Below, piece after piece: positions 35,118-46,737 of a stretch of 64,000 nt of DNA. Location of the stretch: assembly GCF_947179165.1 (NCBI RefSeq), contig NC_077237.1, positions 58,672,023 to 58,736,022 of the forward strand, written 5' to 3'. Position 1 is the stretch's first letter, and every line of letters starts with the position of its first letter. The position numbers and the translations under genes are program-made. A model generated the notes under the pieces. The model saw only the letters and a list, made by a program, of their open reading frames with translations, did no database searches and was not told where the DNA came from. This DNA comes from Solanum dulcamara. Its lineage: Eukaryota; Streptophyta; Magnoliopsida; Solanales; Solanaceae.

Positions 35118-36480
35118 ATGGCTTGCACGCGAGATGGAGGTAAAGGCCAACTACGGGGTTATGCCGGGGCTGTAACACCAGCTTGGGACTGAGAGCATAC
35201 TCCGAAGCTAGAGGTGGACCCACCAATAGCTCTATTACATTAGCAGCCGATGTGCCCGGGACCAACCCAGCCACTATACGAGCACGCCGCAACTCCAGAC
35301 TTGCAGGCGATGCTCGCCAAGATATTAGCTGCAATTGAGGATATGAGGTATACCCCAACTCTAGCAGCTGTAGTACCATAGGACCAGCCTACACTAGCGC
35401 CATTGATTATTTAATAGCCACCGGCACTAGCTACTCAGCCTGATGATTTTGAGGGCATTATGCCTGTTCGAGAGTAAAAAATGCTCGGGGCGTTCCTTCG
35501 ACTATCACTGCCAAGATATTCTGGGGCTGTGGGTGAGGATACCCATGAGTTTCTGCTTACATAGAACGAGCGGCTATAGACCTTGGGTTTAGTGGAGTTG
35601 AAAGGAGCAGACTTCATTGATTATCAAGTATATGGTCCCGCCAGTGGTGGCGTACCTTCCTAGATTCAAGGCTAGATGGATCTCAGCTGGTCACCTAGGC
35701 TGAGTTTTTAGAGGCCTTCTTGGCCTGGTTTATCCCAGGAGCATCAGAGATCAGCTCTAGGATTAATTTTCATGGTTGGAGCAGGGCTCCATGACAGTAT
35801 TAGATTACAAGGACCAATTCCACGAGCTCTCTGGGCATTCCTCCATGATATTACCTATTAAGGAGGAGAGAGTTCTATGCTTCATTAGGGAATTGAGGCT
35901 CTAACTATGGATCAAGGCTCAGTCTTTAGTCTCAGTGGACCACTCATTTCTAGATTTGGTAGACCATGCCCACACACTCGAACAGCTCCATTACGAGGCC
36001 CAAATGGGCAGTGACAAGAGAGTTAGGCAGGAAGATAGCCATGATGGGCACCATTTTAGATCTTGAGAGTTCTATGATAGATCTTGCCAGAGATTTCAAT
36101 CATGTCAATCCTTCCACCCCTTCTGGGCCTCTCTTCAGACATTGAAGGGTGATCAGCACCATCAGATTGGTTCTAGTGGTGGTTCAAGTCAGGGCCGAGG
36201 TGGACGACCTCCAGTTTTCATCTAATATGCATAGGGGTGCTATGAGTGTGGGGAGCTAGATCATTGGTACCGCGAGTACCCTCAGCGTAGGCTAGCCTTA
36301 CCAGCTCCATAGGTAGGTAGACCAGCGCCATCACCAGCACCTCGAGTTAAAGATGGAGGCCAGGGTCAGGATCGCAGAAGTGGTCATTAGGGTGCACGGG
36401 TGGTCCCCAAGGAGATAGGTCCGAGGTAAAAGTCAACGTGTAGGGTAGTGAAGCCCAGACCCATTTCTATGCAGCTCCAT
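35118..36480 (+). pseudogene. D gag
   Basis: Gag text from an ATG at 35118 is broken by many stops and frameshifts. Clear pieces are LPRYSGAVGEDTHEFL-like text near 35505, VELKGADFIDYQVYGP near 35595, and the zinc knuckle CYECGELDHWYREYPQRR at about 36238-36290, in which the last Cys is Tyr and one Gly is Asp. A proline-rich stretch (36300-36400) follows, as in other gypsy gags between knuckle and protease. Dead copy. Confidence 0.7.
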
Positions 36481-36890
36481 CTAGAGTAGATGCTGAGGCC
36501 TCAAACAATGTGATCATATGAATGATTTTATTATCCTATCGGCCCGCATCCACTTTATTTGATCTAGGCTCTGCATATTCTTATATATCTATATATTGTT
36601 CCCCCAACTGAGTATGAGCCCGGAGCTATTAGTTGAGACTTGTATGTTTCAACCCCGGTAGGTAATTCTTTAGTAGTGGTTCAGATGTTTAGATCATGTA
36701 TGGTGACTATTCAAGGGTGTGACACTAGAGTGGATCTTATTTTACTTGATATGGTGGATTTTGACTTGATCTGGGCATGGACTAATTATCCCCTCACCGT
36801 TCGATCTTAGATTCCTATGCCAAGACCATTACCTTAGCTATTCATAGTATTCTGCAGGTGGTGTGGCAGTGCATTTGTAGTCGCAGTCCA
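36481..36890 (+). pseudogene. D protease
   Basis: TLFDLGSAYSYIS near 36555 corresponds to the protease active site (usually LFDSGATHSFIS); the catalytic Asp is kept and the next residues changed. The C-terminal part (LDLIWAWTN-like, usually DVILGMDWL) near 36760 is frameshifted. Stops throughout. Confidence 0.65.
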
Positions 36891-37560
36891 GTTGGGGGAG
36901 ATGTCCTTTCTTCGGGCTCGAAAGTTAGTGGCTAGTGGGTGTTTGGAATGGTTGGCTTGTATCAGAGATGTGAGTAGGGAGGGCTCTACAATTGATTCAG
37001 TACCTGCTATCCAAGAGTTTGCAAATATGTTTCTTACCAATCTGCCTGGCCTCCATCCTGACTGCGATATTGACTTTTCTATTGATATAGAGCCGGGTAC
37101 TCATCCTATTTCCATTCCACCATACTGTATGGCCCCTAAAGAGGTTAAGAAACTTAGTGTTCAGCTTCAGGATCTCTTAGATAAGGGATTCATTAGGCCT
37201 AGTGTATCACCTTGGGGTGCCCAAGTCCTCTTTGTTAAGAAGAAGGATGGGACTATGCGGATGTGCATCGACTATAGGAAGTTGAACAAGGTTATGGTGA
37301 AGAACTATTACCCCATGCCTAGGATTGATGACCTATTTGACCAGCTTCAGGGTGTCATGGTGCTTTCTAAGATTGATTTTGAGATACGGCTACCACCAGT
37401 TGAGGATTAGGGTAGCGGACATCTCTAAGACCACATTTAGGACTCGTTAGTGCCACTATGAGTTCCTAGTGATGTCTTTTGGGTTGAATAACGACCCTGT
37501 CGTGTTCATGGATTTGATAATACGGGTGTTTAGGCCGTACTTGGACTCATTTGTCATAGT
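36891..37560 (+). pseudogene. D reverse transcriptase, N-terminal part
   Basis: A 172-codon open stretch (36892-37410) contains [40 protein letters not shown] and [20 protein letters not shown], then [15 protein letters not shown], where a one-base slip garbles SGYHQ. The frame resumes as [20 protein letters not shown] and reaches FVIVF at 37560, where LTR-S interrupts the catalytic motif. Confidence 0.85.
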
Positions 37561-37565
37561 CTTCA
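37561..37565. repeat. Target-site duplication of LTR-S (left copy)
   Basis: CTTCA, repeated exactly at 40791-40795. Confidence 0.95.
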
Positions 37566-38062
37566 TGTTACACCCCGTACTTTGGTACCTTGGAACGCTT
37601 TGTAAGCTTCTTAAGTTTCTGGAAAGGCTCTTAAGTTTCTTAGAAGTCATCATGTGAGTCGGATAGGCTATAACGCTATCAAATAATCCTAAGGAAAGGA
37701 GAAGGGGATACTCCATAAGAGAAAAGATTGCAAGTAGGTTATAAAAATCCGGAAGAAGTTAGAGGTTAAGTAGTGAGTTGTAGGACTCAACATACTTGTG
37801 AAAGCTATTACTTGGGACATTTTGCATACTAAGCTACTTCAGTACATGTCGAGCTTAAGTAGCAAGTAACACATAGGCTCTTAAAGTGATACGAGATTAT
37901 GAAACTACGGAAGAGAAATAAGGAGACGACACACCTAATTGAAGCAAGCAGGTGATGCACCTACTTGAAGCAAGTAGGTGACTCATCTACTTGGGTGGAC
38001 CCCATACTGCCATGTGGCAGCTTTGGGTTGGAAGTTCGGATGAGGTGGCACCCTAAGGGGCT

Positions 38063-38126
38063 GCCACGTGTCACCCCTAGGGGGATGCCACATGTCAGAT
38101 CCTAATCCAATGTATATATATGTATT
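38063..38126 (+). promoter_or_regulatory. LTR-S promoter-like segment
   Basis: GCCACGTGTCA at 38063-38073 and GCCACATGTCA at 38087-38097 precede TGTATATATATGTATT (38111-38126). The arrangement equals that of LTR-A and LTR-B. Confidence 0.5.
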
Positions 38127-38231
38127 ACACGACTCTTAAGGTCATTTCTCTCCAGAAAACTTCAGCAGCGATCAGAAAAAAAGAACCCTAAGTCTAGAGA
38201 GAAAAAGACGACGGCTTGGAGAAAGAATTAG

Positions 38232-38762
38232 GTAAGTCCTGATTTCGTTCCATAAATTAATTATCCAGCATATACCAAGATGATATGGAGGTATTAGAAG
38301 TATAAAATCATGATTTGTTGCAGCCAAAACGGACAGTAAACAGTCCACGCAACTTCCAGCATGCTAAAGAGGTTTCCGAGGCGCAACTTTGGCTAGTTTT
38401 GGCCAATTTCGGGTAAGGTAAGGTTTCTCCTTTAAATATGAACTTTATGGGGTTGTTATGGATGGTATTATGTACCCTTTATACTTATGGAAGTATAAAA
38501 AAGTCGTGGAGATGCTCAGCGATAGAAACAATCTTAATTAAAGTCATCGTAGTAAAATTGTAGTCGAAGTAAGGCGTTGTGTGTTTGAAGGAGGCTTCTG
38601 GTTGTGTGGTGTGTGTTTCAGGTCCTAAATGTTTTCTAAAAGAGGTGGGGGGCCTTCTGGTTTCATCCACACGACCCCCGCTTCATACGGTTAAAGGTTT
38701 TGCAAAACGGAAACTAGAAACCTTATTTTGATATTATGGTTTATGTAGTATAAGATTGATTT

Positions 38763-38807
<45 letters not shown>

Positions 38808-39034
38808 TGCAGGTTATTGTTGTTGTTTGGCTGTAGCTATTAGGAGTATAATTGGAAATTCGGATAGGGCACATTATAGGGGAGATGCTGCCCAATTTTT
38901 GTTAACGCCTTAACTAGCTAAAGGACTAGTTGAGAAGACGAGCGAGGAAATGAGTTCTATGAATACTCGTATGTAAATTAAGATGCTGGAAAGTCGAGGA
39001 TTGTTGATTCTCAGATTTATTTCATGTTAAATAG
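38232..39034 (+). other. Intron-like interval inside LTR-S
   Basis: Donor GAATTAG|GTAAGTCC (GT at 38232) and acceptor TTTCATGTTAAATAG|GTTC (AG at 39033-39034); 803 bases, including a (TA)n run. Confidence 0.4.
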
Positions 39035-39810
39035 GTTCAAGAGACGACGAGGCGAACGTGTTAAGAGTAACCCGTAAGAGGTATGTAAAGCTAACGTTTC
39101 CTTCTTTTGGCATGTTTTGGCATAAGTATGTAAAACCTATCTTTTCTTTCTTTTGGGCATGTCTTAGATTTAAGTGACAAATGATATGTGTATGAAGCTT
39201 GGGTTAACTCTATTCATGAGCTCTGAACATGATTCATGATGCATAAATCGTGTTCACTTCTGAATGTTAAGACTCTTAAAGTAGTTAAGCTTTTATTCCT
39301 CAAGTCTTTTATATGCTGAAAAGTAGTGTATGTAAAGTTATTCTTCCTCTCTTTTGGCATGACTTAGATGTAAGTATTAAGTATACAAAGTTGGAAGTTA
39401 TTCCACTCTTAAAACTCTGAGTCTGAGTTAAGGCTCTTATTCACTTCTCGATATTAGAACTCCTGTGATAGTTGAGTTATGGACTTGTAAGTCTTCTACA
39501 TGACTAACAGTAGTACACGTGAAGAATATTCCTTCCTTCTCTTGAAATAGCTAAGGTAAGTGAAGCGAGATATGATATGAGTTAGAGGTGACTCTATTAT
39601 AGGTTTCAGGTATAACTCAGGACTTGTACTCACTTTGGAATGATAAGGGCCTTGAAGTAGTTGAACTATGACCCTTGAGCCTTCTACAGGTTGAATAGTG
39701 TTGGGATGTGTAACCTCATATACCTAGGGGCTTTTCAACATGCTTTATGGTGATATCTAAGGGATGTTTGATACGTTACAGAGTTTTACATGCACGTATA
39801 TGCATTATGA

Positions 39811-40086
39811 TATATATGGATCAGGTCGAACATACCTCAACATATCTTGTTATGTAAGGATCGGGCCTACTTTCCATGGCATGTTATACGATATATGGAT
39901 CGGGCCATCGTACCTCAGCATTGTTACATGATATACGGATCGGGCCAATATTTCTCGGCATTATTATACGATATTTGGATCGGGCCATACGTTTCTCGGC
40001 AATATTATAAGATATGTGGATTGGGCCATCATTCCTCGGCATGCACTTTCTATATACATGGATCGGACTGTACATTCCACAGCGCT
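39811..40086 (+). repeat. 40-base tandem array, seven units, in LTR-S
   Basis: GGATC-type unit starts fall at about 39818, 39858, 39897, 39937, 39977, 40018 and 40058, each with GGATCGGGCCAT and CTCGGCATTATTATACGATA. The G1 5' LTR has three units. Confidence 0.75.
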
Positions 40087-40308
40087 AACAATATATATGT
40101 TCTTATGATGACAAAATGATGTAGTTATTACACAAGTCCCCGAACGGGCCAGATACAGTACGCGATGATAGCATGTATGCCTTTATTTTATAAAATACAG
40201 GTACGATAGATGGCTAAATATTATACTTGCCCCCTGCACCCCTATTTCAGCTATTGTCTCAGTTATGGTGTTTTATGCTTTATATACTCAATATATATAT
40301 CGTACTGA

Positions 40309-40333
40309 CCCCCCTTTCCTCGGAGGGAGGGGG
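40309..40333 (+). other. C/G hairpin near the LTR-S 3' end
   Basis: CCCCCCTTTCCTCGGAGGGAGGGGG folds through its C and G runs; slightly longer loop than in LTR-B. Confidence 0.5.
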
Positions 40334-40790
40334 CTGCGTTTCATACCCACAGGTACAGATGTTTATTTTGGAGTTCCACCAGCTTAGGGTTTCCACTTAG
40401 CGATATTGGAAGTGCTCCACTAATTCGGAGCCTAGCCTTTGATATTGGTCATTTGATATATGTATGTTTTTTTATTCAGGGGTACAGCAGGGGCCTTGTC
40501 CTGCCATATGTTACCCTTATTATTCTTAGAGGTCTGTAGATATGTGTATGTGGGTAATGTGTGAGTTTTGTGCAATTATAGTTGTATGATGTGTTGTAAA
40601 TATTAATATTCTATGGAAATCTTGTCGGTTGGCTTTCCCTTTCATGAGATGATGCAAATGAAAGAGGGTGCACATGTATGAATATTTTATCACCCACTGA
40701 GTTCATGTGTTTGGTTCTTATATCTGATAGATACATATACATGGGTTCAGGTCGGACCCTAGTCGCGGCCCACGAGGTTGGATCGTGACA

Positions 40791-41570
40791 CTTCATAGAT
40801 GGTATTTTGGTATACTTGCAAAGCCGGGAGGAGCATAAGTAGCATTTGAGAGTAGTGCTCTAGACTTTGAAAGATCAGCGGCTTTATGCCAAGTTCTCAA
40901 AGTGCGATTTTTGGCTTGAGTCCGAAGCATTCTTGGGGTATGTTGTGTCCAAGGATGGCATTATGGTAGATCTAGCGAAGATTGAGGCTCTTCGTTATTA
41001 GTCCAGGCCCACCTCTGTGGTAGAGATTCATAGCTTTGTTGGATTGTAAGGTTACTACAGGCATTTTGTTGAGAGGTTTTCTATTATAGCAGCACCTCTA
41101 ATGAGGTTGACTCCTCCAGGATGCCCTATTTTTTTGGTCAAATGAGTGTGACAGGATCTTTCTGAAGCTCAAGGAGTTGCTTACCATTGCTCTTATATAG
41201 ACTCTTCCAGTTGAGGGTGAGGGATTCACCATTTATTGTGATACATCCAATGTTTGTTTGGGCTGTGTATTGATGTACTAGGGCCGAGTTACTGCTTATA
41301 CATTGAGGCAGCTTATGCTGTATGAGTGCAACTACCCTACTCATGACTTAGAGTAGGAAGAGGTAGTTTTTGCTCTTAAGATTTGAAGGCACTACCTGTA
41401 TGAAGTTCGATGTGATATTTACACTGATCATAGAAGCCTTTTGTACATTATGAGCTAAATGGATCTTAATTTGAGTCAGCGTCATTGGATTGAGCTCCTG
41501 AAGAACTATGACCTCTCTATTATCTACCATCTAGGCAAGTTAATGTAGTAGAAGACGCCTTGAGTTGGAA
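40791..41570 (+). pseudogene. D reverse transcriptase C-terminal part and RNase H
   Basis: From the insertion, IDGILVYLQSREEHK continues RT; the second catalytic Asp (normally DD) is Gly here. [20 protein letters not shown] follows at about 40890, then GL*GYYRHFVERFS. RNase H gives FTIYCDTSNVCLGCVLM near 41230, [19 protein letters not shown] near 41310 and LNLSQRHWIELLKNYDLSI near 41470. Several stops. Confidence 0.8.
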
Positions 41571-42930
41571 GGCGGTACGTACAGGTAATCTAGCCTTCCT
41601 TTCTACTGTGGAGTGATCATTAGCTTTGGATATCCAGTCCTTAGCTAACCGTATTGTTCAAATTGATATATTATATTCTCGGTGTGTGTTAGCTTATATA
41701 AGAGCTTGGTCATCTCTAGTGGACTAGATTCGCAACTGTTAGTTTAAGGATAAGGACTTAGTTGCACTCCGAGATAGGGTTTTGGGAAATGATGCTAGCC
41801 TAGCTACCTTAGATTCAGATGTGGTTTTGAGATTTGGTGGTCATCTTTGTGTTTCGGAAGTTTGGTGTTTGATTTAAATGATCCTTAGCAAGGCCCATAA
41901 TTCCATATATTCCATTCATCCAGGAGCTACTAAGATGTATTATGACTTGAGGTAACACTACTATTGTAGTGGCATAAGGAGAGATATTGTGGAGTATGTG
42001 TTGCGTTGTTTGAGTTTCCAATAGGTTAAGGCAAAGCATTTGAGGCCTGATGGCGAGTTTCAGCGATTACCCATTCCTGAGTGGAAATGGGAGAGGATCA
42101 CCATGGATATCATTGTGGGGTTATCTCACATTTCCTGTGGTCTTGATAGCATTTGGGTCATCGTGGATCGATTGAACAAGTTAGCATACTTTCTTCTAAT
42201 TCATACTTCCTACAGTGCTGAGAGGTTAGCCCGTGTCTATATTCGGGAGGTGGTTCGTCTTTTTGGTGTGCCTGTTTCTATCATCTCAGACCGAGCCCCA
42301 TAGTTCATATTTAGATTTTGGAGGACCTTTTAGGAGGATTTGGATACCCCTATCGACTTTAGCACTACTTTTCACTGGCAGACTAATGATCTGTCGGAGC
42401 ACACCATACAGGTTTTCAAGAATATGTTGCGGGCTTGTATTATTGATTTTGGGGGTCCGTAGGATCAGTTTTTGCCTTTATCGGAGTTTGCGTACTATAA
42501 CAACTACCACTCTAGTATTCATATGGCCCCATTCGAAGCCTAAGATGGTAGGTATTTTCGCTCTCTAGTTGGTTGGTTTGAGTCTATGGATATGAGGCCT
42601 CATAGTATAGACTTGATGCAAGAGACCTTAGATCATGTGAGGGTGATTTAGGATAGGCTCAAGATAGCTTAGAGTAGACACCTGAATTATGCGGATCATA
42701 AGCGTCAGCCGTTTAGATTTGCTATTAATGATAGAGTATTCCTTCGTGTATCACCCACAAAGGGCATGATGAGATTTGGGAGGCGAGGCAAATTTAGCCC
42801 CAGGTATATAGGTCTTTTTTAGATATTAAAGACAGTCGGTGAGGTTGCATATGAGCTAACTTTGTCCTCTGGCCGTTTCATCTATTCACCCAGTTTTTCA
42901 TATTTCTATGTTATGCTAATAAGTTCCGAA
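41571..42930 (+). pseudogene. D integrase
   Basis: The zinc-binding region near 41880-42020 reads MILSKAHNSIYSIHPGATKM and later LRCLSFQ, with CxxC damaged. The core has WKWERITMDIIVGLSH and SVSIISDRAP, so the first two DDE acidic residues are kept. The segment with the third (FGRTFQEDLDT-like to EFAYYNNYHSSI, 42310-42520) is in changing frames. ISPTKGMMRFGRRGKFSPRY-like text follows at 42740-42810. Confidence 0.8.
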
Positions 42931-43200
42931 TGAGTCCCATGTCATTCAGTGTTATGCGGTCGAATTGGATGATTGTTTGAGCTATATTGAGGAGACAATT
43001 GCTATTTTGGCCAGAGATGTCTAGCAGATGCGTTCCAGAGCCATTCCTATGGTTAAGTTCTGTTGGAGGCATCGTCCAGTTGAGGAGGCTACCTGGGAGA
43101 GCAAGCATGAGATGCGGGAATAGTTCCTCGGCTTATTTGAGCCTTCAGGTACTTCTTGACTCTTACTTACGCTGACAAAAGTTCATTTAGTAGTGGATGT
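42931..43200 (+). pseudogene. D chromodomain-like tail and 3' leader
   Basis: LSYIEETIAILARDV and RAIPMVKFCWRHRPVEEATW, then ESKHEMRE, ending at a stop near 43159. This is the usual C-terminal end of gypsy integrases in plants. A weak purine run (AGTAGTGGATG, 43189-43199) precedes the 3' LTR. Confidence 0.75.
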
Positions 43201-46056
43201 TGTAATGACAATCCAAGTTATTTTTGAATTAAAGCATTTATTTCATCATTTAGAGCATTCCTTTAGTGACCCCAAGTCATATATAACTTGCTAGTACTGA
43301 CTATTTGGTTACCTTGTCGATCTTTTGGGTTTTAGGCCCGTTTCCCTGCTTTGGAGCTTTTATAACTTGAAAAGTTGACTTCAATCATAACATCGGGAAA
43401 ATGACCTCAAAAAGGAACTCTGATGATTTCTGATGGTTCCATCAGCTATAAAATGGCCAAATTAGGCTAGTAGCATGGTCAACATTAGTAACGAGGCAAT
43501 CGATGTGAGTTTAAGACCATTTGATGCTTTTACCTTGGAAATTTGGCCTATAGATGACTTTGGTCAATATTCTTGTAAAATACACTCGAATGAAAATTCT
43601 GACAGCACGGTTAGTTCTAGAATATCAAGCTTGGTCTAGAATGACCCTTCATTTCTTCCTGAGGCTTCTGATCCAATTCCTAGGACTGTTGTGGAATTTG
43701 GCTAAAAATGAACTTTGGGTGTGGGACCAACTTTCAGTTGTAACCACTTCGTATGGAAATATTGACTGCACCATTCAATATGAAACATCGAATTTAGTAT
43801 GTAATCATATCTCGTTTGCGCTCATGGGATTTAAAATGAATTTCGATCCCCTCATCGGAGTAATTGAACTTAGTGAAAAATTCAACATTTGCTAATATCT
43901 GGTGCAGCACCATTTGCTCTCTGCGATCGCGGAGCCATGGCTGCGTTCGTGGAGTCTTGAGCCTTTGGCCTCCTCGATTGCAGGCCTCTGGCCACGTTCG
44001 CAAAGGTCAAGTTTTTTGTCCTCCGCGTTTGCGGATCACTGTAGCTGCATTTGCGAAGGGCATTGACTTGGTCTTTTTAATAAAGACCAAGACGAATTTC
44101 AGCTTGTCTTCCAAACTTTAAACATTGTTTTCTCCATCATCTTGAGGTCAAATTAGGCGAATCAAAGGTCCAATTTCAAGGGAATTTCGTGAGAAATCTA
44201 GTGGTGAGATCGGAAATGTGAGGAGAAGATTCGTGTGAGGTATGAAATCAAATTTAGCCACTACTATAGTGATTTTCAGAGTTGTATTTTTTTATTTTGT
44301 GGAGGTTGTAACTTGATCAATTTAACTCTATTTTGAGTGATTTTTGAGGCTAGATTTCAAGTTTTTCACAAGAATCATCGTAGTGTAATTTTCTTAGGTT
44401 GGATGGGTCTCGTTGTTTTGAAATTAGAAGATCAAGAAGCTGCCTTTTCTTCTTTAGTTTGGGTTTTTATGAATTGTAGTTGCAGATCCGTCTCGCGTAG
44501 TTTTCCTCTCCAAATTTTAATATAAATCTTATTTGTGAGCTTGAAGTGATGTTTAGAACCTATTTTTAGGGTCAATTCCAGAATTTTGAATTCAGGTCCC
44601 ACTTCCCATTTTAGACCCCAAAATTAGTCTCTCTAATTTCAATGATTTTAGTGTCATAATGATCGTATTGACATTGTGATTCCATTATTGATAGAGTGGT
44701 AGCATTTGGAGGCCTCTTAGAAGGAAAAGGCTCTGATTTCCTAAGTTGGAGTACGCGTGGTCGGCTTTCAGGTAGGCCACGATTTTCCCTCATAAGACTG
44801 GGCATAGTTAGGCAATTGTACATTGATTTGTATGCCTTTTGAGAGCTTTGGGTGTCAAGAATGTTAAATTCCTAGAATCCATATCCTAGGCCTTATTTCG
44901 GGTAATTGTAGAACTGTGTATGCATGACTCATGTGGTTATTAGTTCTTTCTATCATGCAATGAATGTTGTTCCTGTTGTTTTATGTTTAGAGGAATGCTT
45001 GGCCGTGCAGACTAAAAAAGCAGACTTGTGTTTGATTCTTGTGATTGGTTCTTTAGCTACAAATACCTGGTTCCAGTCCGTGGTATAACTTACTTGTGTT
45101 CAGGCTTCCTAGCTACCAGTAACCCAGTTAAAGTCCGTGGTCTAGCTTACCCATGCTCAGCCTTTAGCTATAGTATAGTCCGTGGTCTAGCCTACTCATG
45201 TCAATTCATTAGCTATATTTACCCGGTTGCAGTCTGTAGTCAAGCTTGCACATGGTTAAATTCCTGATTCCCTGATGAATCTTCGATTAAGTCTTCCGTT
45301 ACTCTCAGTTGTGGGTAGAGGTGCTAGAGTTGGAAATGGTTTGGTTCAAGTCTGGGAAATGGTGATATTATTGTGATCCTTTGGCTCCGTTTAGTTTCCT
45401 TTAACTATTCTTGCATCTGCCGAGCTTATGGGAACTGACGGAGTTAGTTAGATTCCTTCTCTTTGTTTGCTTGTACGCTCGTGTACATACCTACATTTAC
45501 TACTTGCCCTGTCTTTAATTGTGATCCTTTACTCGCATTTCAGTTTACTTTTGCTTATCTTTCTTAGTCGACCTATGATGCCTACTAGGTATTTGTTGTT
45601 CTGGTACTCATACTACACTTTTCATCTATTTTTGTGATGCAGGTCCAAGTACTCGGTATCGGTGTTGATTCGAGCCAGCTGCAGTCATGATCGGAGGTGA
45701 GGGTTAGCACATTGCATCCTGGATTTACCCATCTCCTTCTGTATATACATTTTGCCTGTCTTTTGCTTTTTGAGATAACTTTGTTTCTGTGGTCCACTTT
45801 TGGGACTTGTGTACTCTTTTTCTAGCTGCTCTGTATAGGTGACTTCCAAATTCTGGGTGAGATCTTTTATATTTGTATATATTTAGTTGCTTTCACCCAT
45901 TCATATATGCTCCTGTTATTTTCATTATTGTTTTAGATAGATTTATTGGTCTTATACCCTGACACCCCATTACTTACAGTTCCGGGATATGGCTTGGATT
46001 GCCTACTGGTGGATTATAGTAGGCAGTATCATGACCTAAGAAATTGGGTCATGACA
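43201..46056 (+). repeat. D 3' LTR
   Basis: TGTAATGACAATCC to GGGTCATGACA, 2856 bases. A GC-rich island at 43915-44065 has repeated words like CTGCGTTCGTGGAG and CTCCGCGTTTGCGG; the 5' LTR lacks this island. No MITE. The 50-base tandem at 45050-45255 is shorter than in the 5' copy. Confidence 0.85.
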
Positions 46057-46061
46057 TTTAT

Positions 46062-46345
46062 CTTCTCCTCAATTTTAAAAAATAAATTTAGTCGGGACCC
46101 ACTGTTGTGGATTCTAAAAGGTGGTAATACCTTCCCTTCGAGATTACTTGAACCCCTTACCTATAATCTAATGGTTTCATAGATTATTTTCTTAATTAAT
46201 TGGTTTCGTAATTATCCTAAAATTTAGGCGGAGACTCCTTAAAATAATAAATTTTCTTTAGATTCCTTTTTAAACTATTAAATTGATTTTATTTTTTACA
46301 AGTCTCACGACATTGCACCTTACTTGCAAAAATAAGGATGTAACA
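46062..46345 (+). repeat. E 5' LTR, last part
   Basis: Continues the E LTR beyond the D insertion and ends GGATGTAACA at 46345, directly before the primer-binding site. Contains ATTTAGGCGGAGACTCCTTA. Confidence 0.5.
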
Positions 46346-46347
46346 GA

Positions 46348-46366
46348 TTGATGACTCTGCATGGGA
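46348..46366 (+). other. E primer-binding site, Ogre/Tat-like
   Basis: TTGATGACTCTGCATGGGA follows the LTR end by two bases. It resembles TTGGCGACTCTGCTGGGGA of plant Ogre/Tat elements (reported as a tRNA-Arg type site), not the Met site used by the gypsy elements around it. Confidence 0.55.
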
Positions 46367-46737
46367 CATAAAGTTCTAACCATTATGGGTTATTTTTTTC
46401 AAATTGTGAGATTTTGCTTTTATTTTGTCGTACATTATATCTTGTATATTTTGTCGATTATTTGAATATTGTATTTATTATTTATTCATTATTTGTTTAA
46501 TTATATGTATACTGTCATTTACAATAATGGCATATTCCGTCAATCGACTCTGATTTTTGGTATTTGAAAGAACAGTTTTGCAAACCAGCCACTAATCTTT
46601 CTTATACATAATTCGTTTTGGAATGCATGACAATTTATAGGTTGCAACCAATGGTTGTCATAAGTTTCAACCCGAGTTGTCTGCTTAGGTTACCAGTCTT
46701 TCAAAAGTCACCCTTGATGATTTGTAAAAATAACTGT

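Larger units (their letters stand above)
37566..40790 (+). mobile_element. LTR-S: solo LTR in the D reverse transcriptase
   Basis: 3225 bases from TGTTACACCCCGTAC to GATCGTGACA with a perfect CTTCA duplication. Same family as LTR-A, LTR-B and the G1 LTRs. Removing it and one CTTCA joins FVIVF to IDGILVY, the RT catalytic region. It carries one G-box plus one decayed box, a TATA-like stretch, the intron-like interval, a (TA)n run (38766-38805), the seven-unit 40-base array and the C/G hairpin. This is the cleanest full-length LTR of the family here and a good reference for its ends. Confidence 0.95.
31584..46056 (+). mobile_element. D: complete Ty3/gypsy element with two nested insertions
   Basis: Both LTRs (31584-34914 and 43201-46056) begin TGTAATGAC and end in TGACA, with primer-binding site, gag, protease, RT, RNase H, integrase and chromodomain-like tail between them in order, and a near-perfect 5-base duplication outside. 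Total 14473 bases, of which 3225 are solo LTR-S (in RT) and 837 are a MITE (in the 5' LTR). Coding text has frequent stops (many CAG/CAA to TAG/TAA). D sits in the 5' LTR of E. A third LTR of this family starts at 61689 (F). Confidence 0.9.

Noticed and set aside
39847..40119. 90-codon ORF with repeated CYMIYGSGQ-type residues
   Set aside because: It is a translation of the 40-base tandem, whose length is not a multiple of three, so the frame is not repeated.
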